DNA of 64,000 nt from Arthrinium phaeospermum. Lineage: Eukaryota > Ascomycota > Sordariomycetes > Amphisphaeriales > Apiosporaceae. The position numbers were made by a program, and so were the translations under genes. The notes below the pieces were generated by a model, which was not told where the DNA came from, did not search any database, and saw only the letters and a program-made list of their open reading frames with translations. Shown here piece after piece: positions 44,131 to 55,285 of the stretch (positions are counted from its first letter, which is position 1; every line of letters starts with the position of its first letter). Location: assembly GCA_006503535.1 (NCBI GenBank), contig QYRS01000004.1:3782001-3846000 (forward strand), written 5' to 3'.

Positions 44131-44895
44131 TCAGTCCAAAGTCCGGGTTGCGATCGGCTTCCATTCGCTGATGGGCTTATCGGTAGGAACAAGCCAGACC
44201 ACGCCTCCTTTCCATCCACCTTGTTGGCCGGAGGTGCCACCCGCCCCTTGGGAAGATGACGACGACAGACTGACTCCAGCCTCCTCTACTGCCTTTGAAA
44301 TCTCGCACAGCTTCTGATCGTTGATGGGGTTCTCTCCGCTGTAAAACTGTCAGCGGTCGGGTCGAACCAGGTCCATGGGTGTCTAACTGCACCGGGAACT
44401 GCAACAAACAGCCATGGACGAGAAGATATCGTCGAAAGAATGGAAAAACGGCGAAACACAAACTTACTAGATCAAGCTAACATGCGGCCCAAACGCCTCC
44501 CGCCACTCCTCCAACCACTTCTCCGTCACAGGCCCAATCTGATACCCCTCCCCATTCACGCCAACGGCCCGAGCGAGGCCCGCAATGTCCCGAACACCCT
44601 TTTCAAAGGCGACCTTCAGGAAGCAGCGGCGGAAGAAGATATCCTGGGTCGCGACCCTCTCGAGACGCACGTCGACGTCCGCGGCGCGCGGCCACGGCAC
44701 CGCGTCCAGCCAGGCCTGCGGATCATCGCCGTAGACGGCCGGGTCGATGCCCGAGGTGAGCGTCATGTGCGGCGCGAAGGCCGGGCCCGTCAGGTCCGGG
44801 AACGCGGAGGGCAGGGTCCGCTCGATCAGCTCCGCGATGATGGCGTGGAGGGGGTGCGAGGGGGGCGGCACGAGCCAGAGGGATGAGCCCGGCAT
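44131..44895 (-). CDS. 2',3'-cyclic-nucleotide 3'-phosphodiesterase (CPD1-like)
   Basis: Two minus-strand exons (44468-44895 and 44131-44338) encode 211 residues. The two HxT/Sx catalytic motifs of the 2H phosphoesterase family are present: PHMTLTSGI in exon 1 and PHVSLIYGE spanning the junction, which supports the splice. The length and the opening SLWLVPP match plant and yeast cyclic phosphodiesterases that open ADP-ribose 1'',2''-cyclic phosphate, a by-product of tRNA splicing. A Ser/Gly-rich insert (VSLSSSSSQGAGG) lies before the last strand, WLVPTDKPISEWKP. It is likely cytosolic. The 3' end approaches the cupin-like gene at 163 bp. Confidence 0.88.
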
Positions 44896-45779
44896 GGTGT
44901 GTGTGATTTTCTAGATGTGCCGGTTTTTCAGCGACTATGAAGGGTATGTGGCTGTTCAGTAGTCATCTGGAGTATTGATTGTGGTAAACGACGGCTCTTC
45001 GGTAGACAGGCGGCGACGTTTGATTTCTCAGTGGCAGCACTGCACTGATCGAGGAATTGCGGGGCTCCATCAAAATCTGGGTGGGGTAACGTAACCAATC
45101 AATGCCCCTTTACATGCCATGCTGATAATAAGCATTAACATAATCTCTCTTTACAGGATACGATAATCCTACAGCTTAGCATTCCAAGAAACATTAACTT
45201 CAAGTTGGTGTGTTAAAACTCGAGGACATGATAAAGGAGTTTTACCTGATCATCAATATCAAACGAGTCGGGTCACTGGGCTGCATTTGGCGTTGCATGT
45301 TGGGCGTTGGTTGACACGGCATTCCCAAGCCTGTTGTAGCCCGTTCTTTCCAACAGTCACTAACAGCAGGCAATCACACCAGTAAATCAATGGCATGCCA
45401 CCAAAATCAATCTTGTGGCCGAGGAGAACAATGGGAAAATGCAATCCGGCAGATTGTTGCCCCTATCTAAAACCAACAAACACAACATAGGAATGTATCA
45501 AAGGGAAAACGCACTGAACTTCTGAATCTATGTTACTTTCGCTTGGGTACTCCATGTCCGGCCATGATCAAACAAAGGAAAATCCAGGGGCATGCTCGCA
45601 TGTGCAATTTGTTTACATTTCATCTTTGGCAAAAGCAAGCGAAGCATCAAACACAGTCGCACCGCCGGTTATTTTCTTCCAGTTGAGAGGTTTTGTTCGA
45701 ACCAGAGCATAAATATTGCAGCCTCCTCAAGTTCAAGTCCTAAAAGGCGAACTAAAGAGCACGCAGTTACTTCACTAAG
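44896..45779. other. Intergenic interval
   Basis: These 884 bp separate divergent genes. I see no supported gene, RNA or repeat. Confidence 0.5.
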
Positions 45780-46478
45780 ATGTACCACCAGGTGAGTGCG
45801 TGGCAACGATTCTGGGTGTCAAGTTCAAACAGGCCAGGGGTGTCTAACATCAGGACTCAACCTCCGTACTGCCATAACAGGTGCTACGTTTACCATTACT
45901 GTCGACACCAGAAACAGGATGCAGAAGATGATGGGCCAGAGAGATGCGCCCAACAGACTGGGAATGAGTTTTGCAGAGATATCGACCAGGACCACCCAAA
46001 GAGTATTCCACTGGAAAAAGAAGAAGGACAACTCTGGTGCCCAGAATGCTCCGAAGATGGGAAGTTTGACATCTTTGGGTTGACGCAGACATACTATACA
46101 GTCATGAGGAAAGAGTTTGTTTCGCAGCTACCGTACAAGGCTAGATTCGAAGCTTTTGATCAGTTGCTATCATACTGGGAAGAGAAAGGAATCGTAACTT
46201 CCGATCATCTCCGGGAATTGCAGGAAGAAAAGTCTCGAGATCTGCAAGAGTGGGAGTCGGCAGTAAAGGACGGAGAATCATGGTCTATCTGCAGTGGACT
46301 TTTAACAATCTTGTTGCTGAATTTCATACACATGGAAGAAGATTTGTGCTATAAGAGGCGGCGCATACCATTCCCATCGCACGCCGTGTACTTGGCAAGA
46401 GGTTGGCCAGGTTTGACTGACGAAGACGCTCGGGTGTTGTTGGGACGGGTGGAACGATTACACCAACCCCAGCACTGA
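45780..46478 (+). CDS. Hypothetical protein with CxxC zinc-like motif
   Basis: A 232-codon ATG-started frame has sequence that looks coding but matches no family I know. It is cysteine- and histidine-rich near the start (YCHNRC, YHYCRH), has LWCPECSEDGKF in the middle, then a helical, charged segment (RFEAFDQLLSYWEEKG, DHLRELQEEKSRDLQEWE) and a short hydrophobic stretch SGLLTILLLNFI. The first codons read ATG TAC CAC CAG followed by GTGAGT, a perfect donor, but none of the nearby acceptors I tried keeps the frame, so the first 35 residues may not be real. Function unknown. Confidence 0.4.
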   Translation: MYHQVSAWQRFWVSSSNRPGVSNIRTQPPYCHNRCYVYHYCRHQKQDAEDDGPERCAQQTGNEFCRDIDQDHPKSIPLEKEEGQLWCPECSEDGKFDIFGLTQTYYTVMRKEFVSQLPYKARFEAFDQLLSYWEEKGIVTSDHLRELQEEKSRDLQEWESAVKDGESWSICSGLLTILLLNFIHMEEDLCYKRRRIPFPSHAVYLARGWPGLTDEDARVLLGRVERLHQPQH

Positions 46479-46785
46479 ATGACTGGCTTACGGGGTAATA
46501 AGGGGTACCCTAGAGTTTGGATGAACTGGTATGCTATGGATAAATTGTTTTGTGCTTTGTTTGCTCACCAGCATCTGTAGCGGCCCTCGTTGAGATTGGA
46601 AGGCCAGAGAAAGCATGGAGTAAATTACAGGCGAGACACATTCCCAATACAACAGTAATAGCTATGATCTTGACTCATGCCCACATGCTGGAATAATAAT
46701 CATTCTTCTGATTTCATTTACCGGTTCGCTATTATGCCTAATCCTCCAGGACTCGCGCCACATTGCAGCCCAATCTGTTACAGAC
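46479..46785. other. Intergenic interval
   Basis: Short convergent interval of 307 bp with no supported feature. Confidence 0.5.
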
Positions 46786-47142
46786 TCATCGACAGTGACC
46801 AATAACGGATGGCTGGTTCAGCCACTTGCAGCATTGCTTGAAGGTATCCCGGTTATCGTGGGCCACGCTGCAGATCTAGTGGACCCCCATATTAGTACCT
46901 AAATTTCCAGGTGGGATAGGCTCGCGAGCTTCACTTACCGCGTTCTTTGTGACTAATCCCATATTGTTGCAGCATATGTTCGTCTGCGACTGCAGGAGGG
47001 CGCCGTTCTGAGAGTTCATGCAGATGCAGTCATCGCCTTCCAAGTGCCAGCCGCAGACGTTGATGTCTCTCTGGAAAAGGTTGGAGAGGCTCATGGCGTA
47101 GGCTGAGGTACAGCTGAGGAGGATGACGGAAACGATCTTCAT
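46786..47142 (-). CDS. Small secreted cysteine-rich protein (two exons)
   Basis: Two minus-strand exons (46939-47142 and 46786-46875; 63 bp intron, GTAAGT donor) encode 97 residues. The leader MKIVSVILLSCTSAYA is a clear signal peptide. The mature part has nine cysteines spaced C, C, C, CC, C, CC, C, all beyond the leader, with NVCGW and DDCIC early, a CC pair at the end of exon 1, and CC plus a final C in exon 2. Unspliced, the frame ends in the intron and loses the last four cysteines. The cysteine order differs from hydrophobins (C, CC, C, C, CC, C). This is the profile of secreted effector-like or antimicrobial small proteins, but no activity can be assigned. Confidence 0.75.
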
Positions 47143-49796
47143 CTTGTTGAATTTAGATCAGAGACTGGTCGGTGGCTTTTTTAGGGTCGTCGTTGACTGT
47201 TTGAAATCCACACTTCACGACAAAGAACAAAATTAAGACCTTGGTCACCTATTTATAGCCAGTGCTACGAGTATTTTGGGGCTCCTTTTTCTTCTTCGCC
47301 TTCAACATGGTACCGAGGGCATCACCGGTGCCGTCCTTGGAATCTGTGTGGTACCGAGAGCTGCAGCTGCAGGACATTATCCGCAGCCACCAAGCGTCAC
47401 AATGGTTCGTTCTCGAACGCATGCCCAGAGTCAGTTGGCGAGTTCTCAACTTTCAGCTTTGTCGTCGTTCTATGCAGTTCATCTGGGTAAAAAGCGACAG
47501 GGCACTGCGTCCTCGCATTTGGAGTGGGATTGTGGTATCATGCATTTCAGGCTAAAGGGTGAATCCTTCGTGGTGCTTATCAACAGGTTGCATTCTCAAC
47601 AAGCGAATGTAAGCAACTCGAGAAAATAGCCGAGTCCGCTTGTCGAGTCCCATTTTCAGGTTCGCTTGTAGGGTCCTGTAGCATGAAGCTGTCTGGCCAC
47701 TCTCTGAGGCCCCAGGCGGATCGCCCGGGGAGAAACATCGGTAATATCCAGCGACCTGGCCAGTCGGCGTGTAATAATGAAGTTACATCCGGAACAGGAG
47801 GAGCAGAAGCCTATTGGCAGATCTAAAAATATCTTCTATATGCAATGGAAATGTGGTCATCGTTTCTACCAGCATATCGATCCAAGGTTTCGGTCTACCG
47901 AGACGGCAAAAAGGGGCGCGGCGGTTTTCTGTATGGCCGACTACGTTTCCTGAGACCGGTGATAGCCGTACCATGGAAAGGGGGAAATCTGAAGTCTAGT
48001 AACTCTAGACCAATCAGAAATGGGTGACATTGGGAAAGGGGGTTCGTATAGGAGTTGACGCCCCTTTTTATGGCAATACAACGTTGCTTCTAGACCAGTC
48101 TGACACGGTTTCCATCCAAATCGCATGTCTTGTCTTTGGCAAGTCTTCCGAGTTGGCCGTGTAGATTTCATTGAGGCTGATGTAACCTCGACGTCGCAAT
48201 GAAACGATGTTGCCACTTAGAAAGTGTGATATCGTTGTTGCAACATCTAACAACGACATTGACAATGTTCATACCACCAATATCAAAGCAATGATTCACT
48301 TAATCTGAATATGGGAATATGAGAACGGTAGTACCGTTGTAGCTCGTAACCGTCTATTAAAACAAAATATAGTCTTCTAGAAGGATTTCAGCAGCGTGAG
48401 GAACAAGACATTCGCTAACTACTGAGATCGTGTCTTTCTTTCCCGTTAACCTCGGAGATGAGCACTGAGACTAGGCATATGGGCACTATGAGCGATCGCG
48501 CCGCCAAACGGAACATGCTAGCCACGACGTGTTTGTGTCACGCAACTAGCCCGATCAGGAGGATCTCGCGTAGGTCAGCCACTAAGTCCTGAGAACGTGA
48601 GACGCATCGGCGCCAATTCCGATTCGTATCTATCAGTTTGCTCGTGTCTCGGAGCCATGCACCTCCACCGTCCCGGCGTTCCTCCCTCGACCTGCGCCCG
48701 TCCACCATGGCCCGAATCACCTCCCGTGGTGGCTCGTATCCCATGTCTGAAATCTCACTCTATCTCATACCGAGCTGCATGTTCTCGCCTCTGCTTCCTG
48801 CGACGCAAGCTGCAGGGAGCCCTTGAGTTGAGTAAAGAAGTTCCTAGGATGCCATGCGCCGCCATGTTGTTCTGTCACGCAGAGGCACGCCCCCACCGGC
48901 GACGGATTGGCTCGTGAGCTCTAGCGGCTGCCAGTCTCCCCTCTGCCCAACTCCGCTGGCATGCAGTGCACCCGTCTTGTGCTTCCATGACGGAATCATC
49001 CAAACCAAGTCCATAGCAAACGGGCACTGCATCAGAAATACTGGGGTATGAACACCCGTGCACCTTCGGGGCTTGAATACCACGCTCTGACTGCATGACA
49101 AACAGATCTCCGAGTTGTGCGATCTACTCGAGTCTTTCTCAGTTTGCCAACCCGTATTAGATGAAGACTCTCACCACCAGACTCGAATTGGACTGCCAAT
49201 CAATCAATTGCACCAAGATTCTCAGCAACACCATTCTGGATTGAACGCAACCTGAGGAAATGCAGGGAGGGGTCGCGACCGAGAATACCGCTCACAACAA
49301 TGTGAATACACCGCACCATCTCTCAACCACCATTGGCTCCCGTAAGGCACCCGCGTCCATGTGTGCCTGAGCATGCGAGATCAGCCTGTCAGTTATGCAG
49401 GGCCGTTTCCTTGGCCTGTTTGCGGCGGCCCAGCAAAGTCATGCTACCCCTGCTGTGCTCCCATTCATATCATCGCAGACCTGCATGCATCCCAGAAAGC
49501 AGATTCGACCCTTGAATGGAGACCGACTGAGATATTTGCTGTGGTGCGACGTCACAATCTAAGATGCATTCAATTATATCTATTGAAGAAGGAAGCGTTT
49601 GATGCTCTCCTTTTCGTATTTATACTACCACAACTCCCTTCTCGCCGTCATGCCCTTCCTGTTTGCCAATGTCTCGGTATCCGAAAGGGCAAACTTGCCA
49701 TCTACGCCTTCCGTGCATTGCTTTATTTGCGTTTGAGCTCTTCCTGCAGAGACCTAGCTAGCTCTCAAAAACTTGCTGTCACCACCACATCGCAGC
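47143..49796. other. 2.7 kb interval without supported genes
   Basis: It lies upstream of both the small secreted protein and the nucleoside permease gene. Some parts (about 48200-48400) are AT-richer than the surroundings. Reading frames are short and unrelated to known proteins; I see no transposon signature. Confidence 0.5.
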
Positions 49797-51630
49797 ATGA
49801 TGCTCTGGCTACGCCGCGCCATTGTGCTCTGCCTGAGCCATGTCGCGTGGGCCGCCGCCATGCCCACGCCCGAAGGCTCGACGTACGGTCAAGCGAATCC
49901 GCGCCAAGCGTACGGCAAGATGGCGCCCAAGGTCATGATCCTCATGGGGGTCAGTCTCTCACTGCGCCGGAAACCCCAACTGACCAGGATCAACCCTCTT
50001 TTTAACCAGTTTAACGATGAAGCCCATATCTGGCACACCTCCCTACCGACCCTGGGACACGGCAGCCTCCTGGAGAACAACATCTCCCTCGGCGGCCTGT
50101 TCCCGCTGGACCCGCACGTCCACTGCACGGCCTCGGGCGTCGTGTGCCAAACCACGCTGGGCGAGTCCGAAATCAACGCCGCCGCCTCGACGTCGGCCCT
50201 GGTGCTGGGCGCCGACGCGGCGGCCCGCTTCGACCTGAGCCGGACCTATTTTCTAATTAGCGGCATCGCGGGCGTGAACCCGAAGCTCGGCACGCTGGGC
50301 AGCGTGGCCCTGGCCCGGTTCGCGGTCCAGGCCGCGCTGCAGTACGAGCTCGACGCCCGCGACATGCCCGCCAACTTCAGCACGGGCTACCTGGCCTACG
50401 GGACCAGCGCGCCCGGGCGGGCGCCGACGAGCTGGTACGGCACCGAGGTCATGGAGGTCAACGAGGCGCTGCGGGACGCCGCGTTCGACTTGGCACGTGA
50501 GCAGCAGCGACGGCAATAGCCACGCCCCGTCCTCGCCGACGACGAGGCCGCGGCCGAGTACCGGGCCAAGTACGACACCACCACCGCCGACGCGAATGGA
50601 AGCAGTAGTGGTGTGCAAAAGGAAGAAAATATATACGAGGCGGCGACGGGCCCGCCGACGGTTCTGCGCTGCGACTCGGTCACGAGCGACAACTACTACT
50701 CGGGCCCGCTGCTCAGCGAGGCCTTTGAGAACACGACGCGGGTCTGGACCAACCAGTCCGAGGTCACGTACTGCATGACGGCGCAGGAGGACAGCGCGGT
50801 GCTGCAGGTGCTGCTGCGGGCGCACCTGGCGCGCAGAGCCGACTTCAGCCGCGCCATTGTTATGCGTGCTGGTAAGTTATGTTTCTTTTCTCTTCTCCCT
50901 TTCTCATCTCGTTTCGTTTCGTTACATCCGTTCCCCCTCCCTTCATTCCCGGTACTTGGATCTGATTGATCATCCGGAATGCGGGAGGTTCGGCACACTT
51001 TGTTTTGGAAACGAAGCCAATCCCATCCTATCCGGCCTTTCCCCACACCCCCTTCTCCCTTGGCCCAAACACTTTCTGTCAAAGCTACGGAGGAGAAGTT
51101 TAACCTTATATACTCAATCCCTCAAGATCCGGGGCCGCATTACCCCTCTACCTCTCTTCCCTCTGTCTTGCAGTTTGGCGTCTTCTTCTTTTTGTCTCAA
51201 CTCAGCGACCAACACCGGCACAATGCATCCCGACTTCACTTCGAGTCTAAAGCCCACGAACCTTTCCTTGCATATTTCTTAACTCTATCCCACAACGCAC
51301 TCACTCATTTCCTCACTCATCCGTTTCTACCCTCCCTCGTGTCCGTGCGTGATGTGACATGTTAACCTAGTTACTACCTACTAACCCCCTCCCTTCCTCG
51401 TCACAGGCTCCAACTTCGACCGCCCCCCGCCCAACATGACAGCGCTCGAGCACCTGCAGCTGGGCCAGAACGGCTTCGCCTCGCCCTCAACAACACCTGG
51501 AACGCGGGCGGCCGCATCGTGGCGGGGATCCTGTCCGACTGGGACCGCGTCTACGGCCCGGGCATCCCGCCGACCAACTACATCGGCGACGTGTTCGGGT
51601 CCCTGGGCGGGATCCCCGACTTCGGGGGAG
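49797..51630 (+). pseudogene. Purine nucleoside permease (NUP family), disrupted
   Basis: The gene begins with ATG at 49797 and a signal-like leader (LRRAIVLCLSHVAWAAA). A 60 bp intron (49950-50009) leads into the NUP-family body: HCTASGVVCQTTLGESEINAA, YFLISGIAGVNPKLGTLG, DARDMPANFSTGYLAYG, YGTEVMEVNEALRDAAF. An in-frame TAG at 50517-50519 interrupts it; the same frame resumes with DDEAAAEYRAKYD and YYSGPLLSEAFENTT. A 535 bp intron (50872-51406) follows, unusually long here. Near 51474-51481 a one-base loss shifts the frame before ALNNTWNAGGRIVAGIL and PTNYIGDVFGSLGG. The family is implicated in nucleoside uptake in Candida. The tail after 51630 is Gly/Arg repeats. As assembled it cannot make a full protein. 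Confidence 0.8.
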
Positions 51631-52614
51631 CGGCGGGGTGTGGGGGGGTGGGGGGAATGCGGCGGCGGCGGCGGCGGCGGGTGGGAGTAGTACGTACGCC
51701 GGGGGCGCGAAGGGGGGGACTACAGTACCCGTTCGGGGGGTGGTGGTGGCTGATGTTGTTGCGAGGTGATTCGGAATCAGGCGTCTGGTTGATTGGTAAA
51801 AGGGACGAAGAGGGGATGGTTCAACTTGGTTTCCCTGGCAGACTCGATTGCTACAGGCCAGGGGTCACTTCAGATAGGAGCTTGGGTGCTGCAAATTCAA
51901 TTGCAGACTCAATTGAGACCGCGAAAAGAAGAAGATAAGTGTACAGTACCCAGAAACAATAAACGCACATAGAACCCAACGAGGGCTGAACCTCGCAAGT
52001 TGCATCGCAGCCATTGATTGTGCCGCTTGTAGCGCGGCTACCACCTTCCGTCCGATGAGGCACGAGGCCCGAGTTGAGTTCGGCGGGCACAGCACCAGCC
52101 ATTAGGCTCGACTCTAACAGTCCAAGATCATTAACATTTAGGATTTCCCCAAAGCTACGGAAGAGGGGTTTGGACTGATGCGACTCATGTGCTGGAACTT
52201 AGAGGATTGTGCCAAACCATCGTCGGCATATGCGAATGCTCAAATTGGAGGTATTGAATATGTCCACGAAAGACGACAAGAGAGTGTATGAACAGTAGAG
52301 TATCATAGAGCAAAGTGTTTTATTAATACTAGTAACAGCTTTGAGATTACATGGAGGTATTAGATAACATGAACAAACCAAGTCTAAAGATCGTGTGGGT
52401 ATTAGCAACAACCATGTACCGAAACCAGGCTCATCCACACCGTGCCTCAAAAGGGCCAGTGATATTAAGGGGTATTATGGACCGAGCCAACCATAACAGC
52501 ACAGCAAGAATCAACAGCACGAGTAGAGCATCGTAAAATACCCCCATACTCCATTATCCTCCCCGACTCCTTTCACTTGCTTCCGACAGCGTCGGATCCA
52601 GAATAGGAGTGACC
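51631..52614. other. Intergenic interval
   Basis: About 1 kb between convergent disrupted genes. It begins with a G-rich low-complexity tract (51630-51720) that encodes only Gly/Arg runs. No gene is supported. Confidence 0.5.
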
Positions 52615-53544
52615 TTAGACGGTAGCGCCGCCAGCACCGGCAGTAGCGGGAGTACCGTTAGCACCAGCAGTGGTAGCAGGACCGTCAGGAGCACCACCGT
52701 GAGCACCATGAGGGCCGCGTCCCTTTTCAGAGACGGCGTTAGGGTTGGTGTTGTCGTGGATGTTGATGCCGAGCTGCTGAGGAGTGATGTTGCGGTGGCC
52801 CCAGATAAGAAGGGCACCCCATATGGGCTTGGCGATCACATCGAGAATGCCGTAGAAGATGGCTTCAGAGTCGGGGTGGATGACATTGCCGCCTTCGCTC
52901 AGACCCCAAGCAATGGGGTACAGGAACCAGAGGAAGGACGGAGGACACCGCAGGTGAGGAATGTCTTGCTGGGGCCGTCACCAGGGCACTGGCGTGGCGG
53001 GGCGGGGCCAACGAGCTCGTAGATGATGTAGAAGAGGCCGAACATGCCAAAGGTCCAGAAACCCCACTTGTAGCGAGTCTGGGTGAGGGCACCGACGAGA
53101 CCGGTCACGATCATGGCAATGTCGGCGAAGATGACGGCGATCAGCGTGGGCCAGGGGATGCCGGCAGTGAGCAGCAGGTCGGTGAGCAGGAGAGGCGTCG
53201 TGATGAACCAGTCAATGTAGCGCACGTAGAAGATCTCTCGGGTACCGGCAGAGCCGACCTGGCGACTGCCGGGTCGTATGAAACTCGGCCTGGATGGGGA
53301 CCTGGCCCAGATTGGAGCCCATGCAGAAGTAGGAGATACACGCAGTCGCCGTGATGGCCGCCGTCAGGTAGTGGAATATTCGGTGTCCTTGCGGCTTGGT
53401 GAAGGCCATGCCCATGAAGCCCAAGGTTGCGAAGCCCATGATGGCGCAGACGGTGAAGTACCAGTCCGAACCATGGGTCGTGATCTCCAGGTTGGCATGC
53501 TGGCCAACGACGCTGTTGACAGCGAGTGCGTTATTGCCCGGCAT
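52615..53544 (-). pseudogene. Fungal proton-pump-type rhodopsin (CarO-like) with two frameshifts
   Basis: The minus strand encodes a seven-helix microbial rhodopsin of about 309 residues starting MPGNNALAV. Helix C reads RYIDWFITTPLLLTDLLL, giving Asp, Thr and Asp at the bacteriorhodopsin 85, 89 and 96 positions (codons at 53211-53213, 53199-53201, 53178-53180). Helix G has LDVIAKPIWG, with the retinal lysine (codon 52828-52830) and its aspartate counter-ion (52840-52842). A retinal-free opsin-related or Hsp30-like protein is therefore less likely. The frame breaks near 53257-53271 (a gain of one or loss of two, between EFHTTR and GTREIFYVR) and near 52939-52947 (one base lost, between LTCGVL and SFLWFLYP). 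No plausible intron repairs either. It is divergent from a carotenoid dioxygenase gene that could supply retinal. Confidence 0.82.
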
Positions 53545-55285
53545 GGGTGGTGGCAAGTTATCTTGGTATGGCTGTCGCCGTGGGATTTGATGAAGGGTAT
53601 GAGTAAACACCAGAGACGATGAACTGGCACCTGGAAGAGATGCCGAAGAGAGGTGTTTAGTCTGAGGTGGGTGAGCGTCTGAGAGGGGGGGACTGTACAT
53701 TCCTAAGGTTGGGCAGTCCGGTATTTGAATGCAAAGCCAACGGGGTCGCCCGTGGGCTAGGGGGTCAGTGACTTCATCTTCACGTTCCTCGGGTCGCTAG
53801 CATCCTCTTCATCGAAATGTAATCGTGTCATACTGTAGGCCTGGACATGGATGGCCGAGACGACGAACCAGCCAGCCAGCGTCTAGGTCCGACCTGCACT
53901 GCAAGGTATCGCACAGTAGTTTAGCTACAGTAGCGACCACTCGGCTCTGACCGGCGCCCGTCACATCCGGAATCTGAAAGTCAGGCTACTCCGAAGTGAA
54001 GTCCTTCATAGCATTGGACGCTTTGCTTTGAGGGGCTCGCCATGAGCTCCCCGATAGTCAGCCAGATCGACGAACAAGCTTCTCATCGCAGGGGAGCCCC
54101 TGCCGGCGGTAGAGTGCTTAGTAGAGAGGCTTAACCTAAGAGTGGATCCTAGCCGGATTAGGTAGATGGGCGAGCGGTATTGGTGGGCTTTTGGGGGTCT
54201 TCCTTGACGACAGAGTTCAGATTCGAGCCATCATCATCCGGGGCGGGATCGTCGGAAGAGCGACCGGAGGAGGGGATGAAGTTGCAGTGCGTGGTGTGAT
54301 ATCGCCGTGCGTTTGTTGCATCGTGTTAGCCAGTCAGGTGTCGTGGGGGCTTTAGGGTTTCAGTGGTGATGAATCATCACCCCCTCATGTCACTGCAGTG
54401 ACCTGACAGCTTGGGCATCGGCATGCAACTGTGAAGTTTGTATGATCTCACCCACATTCTTCCACCAGACTATGGTCTTTTGGTCACCTGGAAAAATATA
54501 GTAAACAATTCGGAGGTTCAGCTCCATGGCGGGCATCAACAGCTTGAAGGGCGCAACTGATGGGTTCGGTGTTCTTTGGCAACAAATGTGGAAATTGTAG
54601 CAGTGTCTTAAGAAGGTGCGTTGGTTCTGTAGGTGGTCACTGCCACTGGGCGGACCTGAAGTTCTGCCTGAAGCACTAAAAGGTCAGAGAGTGTGGGTGG
54701 AGAAGTGCCGTTGGCACTGGCCATCTGCATGCAGGTTGAGCTCAGACTGCACGATTAGATCGGCTTAATCGCCACTCCCATCTGATCTCGACCTCCAATC
54801 GCAACAGGGTAACACAAGAGGGTAACACTTGAAAGACCGAGTTTCACGAGTAAAACTTGGTTCATTACTTGAAGCTTGCGAGCCGTGACCGGTGCGTATG
54901 GGAGGGAGTTTGACTGCAGTGTCGCGATGGATGAGGTTCTCCCCTCTGGTTGGTTAAGATCCTTGAACTTGAGGCACAGGCATGCCATCATAGTCGTCCA
55001 AAAGTGCCAAGCCCAAGCCCCCACCTTCACCTGGGATGCAATGCCGTGCTGAACTGAACGTTATGTAAGTATGTATGCACTTGAGAAGCCGGTAGTTGGC
55101 AGCCGACTAGCCAGTGGCTAGAATGTAAAACTACCGTAGTTCCAGCCTCAACACTAACACGCTGCCTCTCGGCGTAACGACACCTCTAGCACACATCGTC
55201 CTCGATCACGACCTAGCCCGTGACTCGCAAGGTGTGATTCCTGCACCGGATGATCTTGCTATCAGGCAGAAACACCAACACCGAG
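53545..55285. promoter_or_regulatory. Shared divergent region between rhodopsin and carotenoid oxygenase
   Basis: This 1.74 kb region lies between the two divergent starts. No gene is supported. It would contain both promoters; no specific light-response element could be assigned with confidence. Confidence 0.5.

Noticed and set aside
50490..50520. A 23-nt intron removing the stop in the nucleoside permease
   Set aside because: It is far too short for a fungal spliceosomal intron and would also change the reading frame, whereas the same frame is conserved on both sides.
53250..53300. A 43-nt intron that would repair the first rhodopsin frameshift
   Set aside because: It has GT and AG ends but would be shorter than usual and would remove the conserved QAEFH segment before helix C.
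52615..53544. Hsp30/opsin-related protein without chromophore
   Set aside because: The retinal lysine and the pump carboxylates are present, which favours a true rhodopsin.
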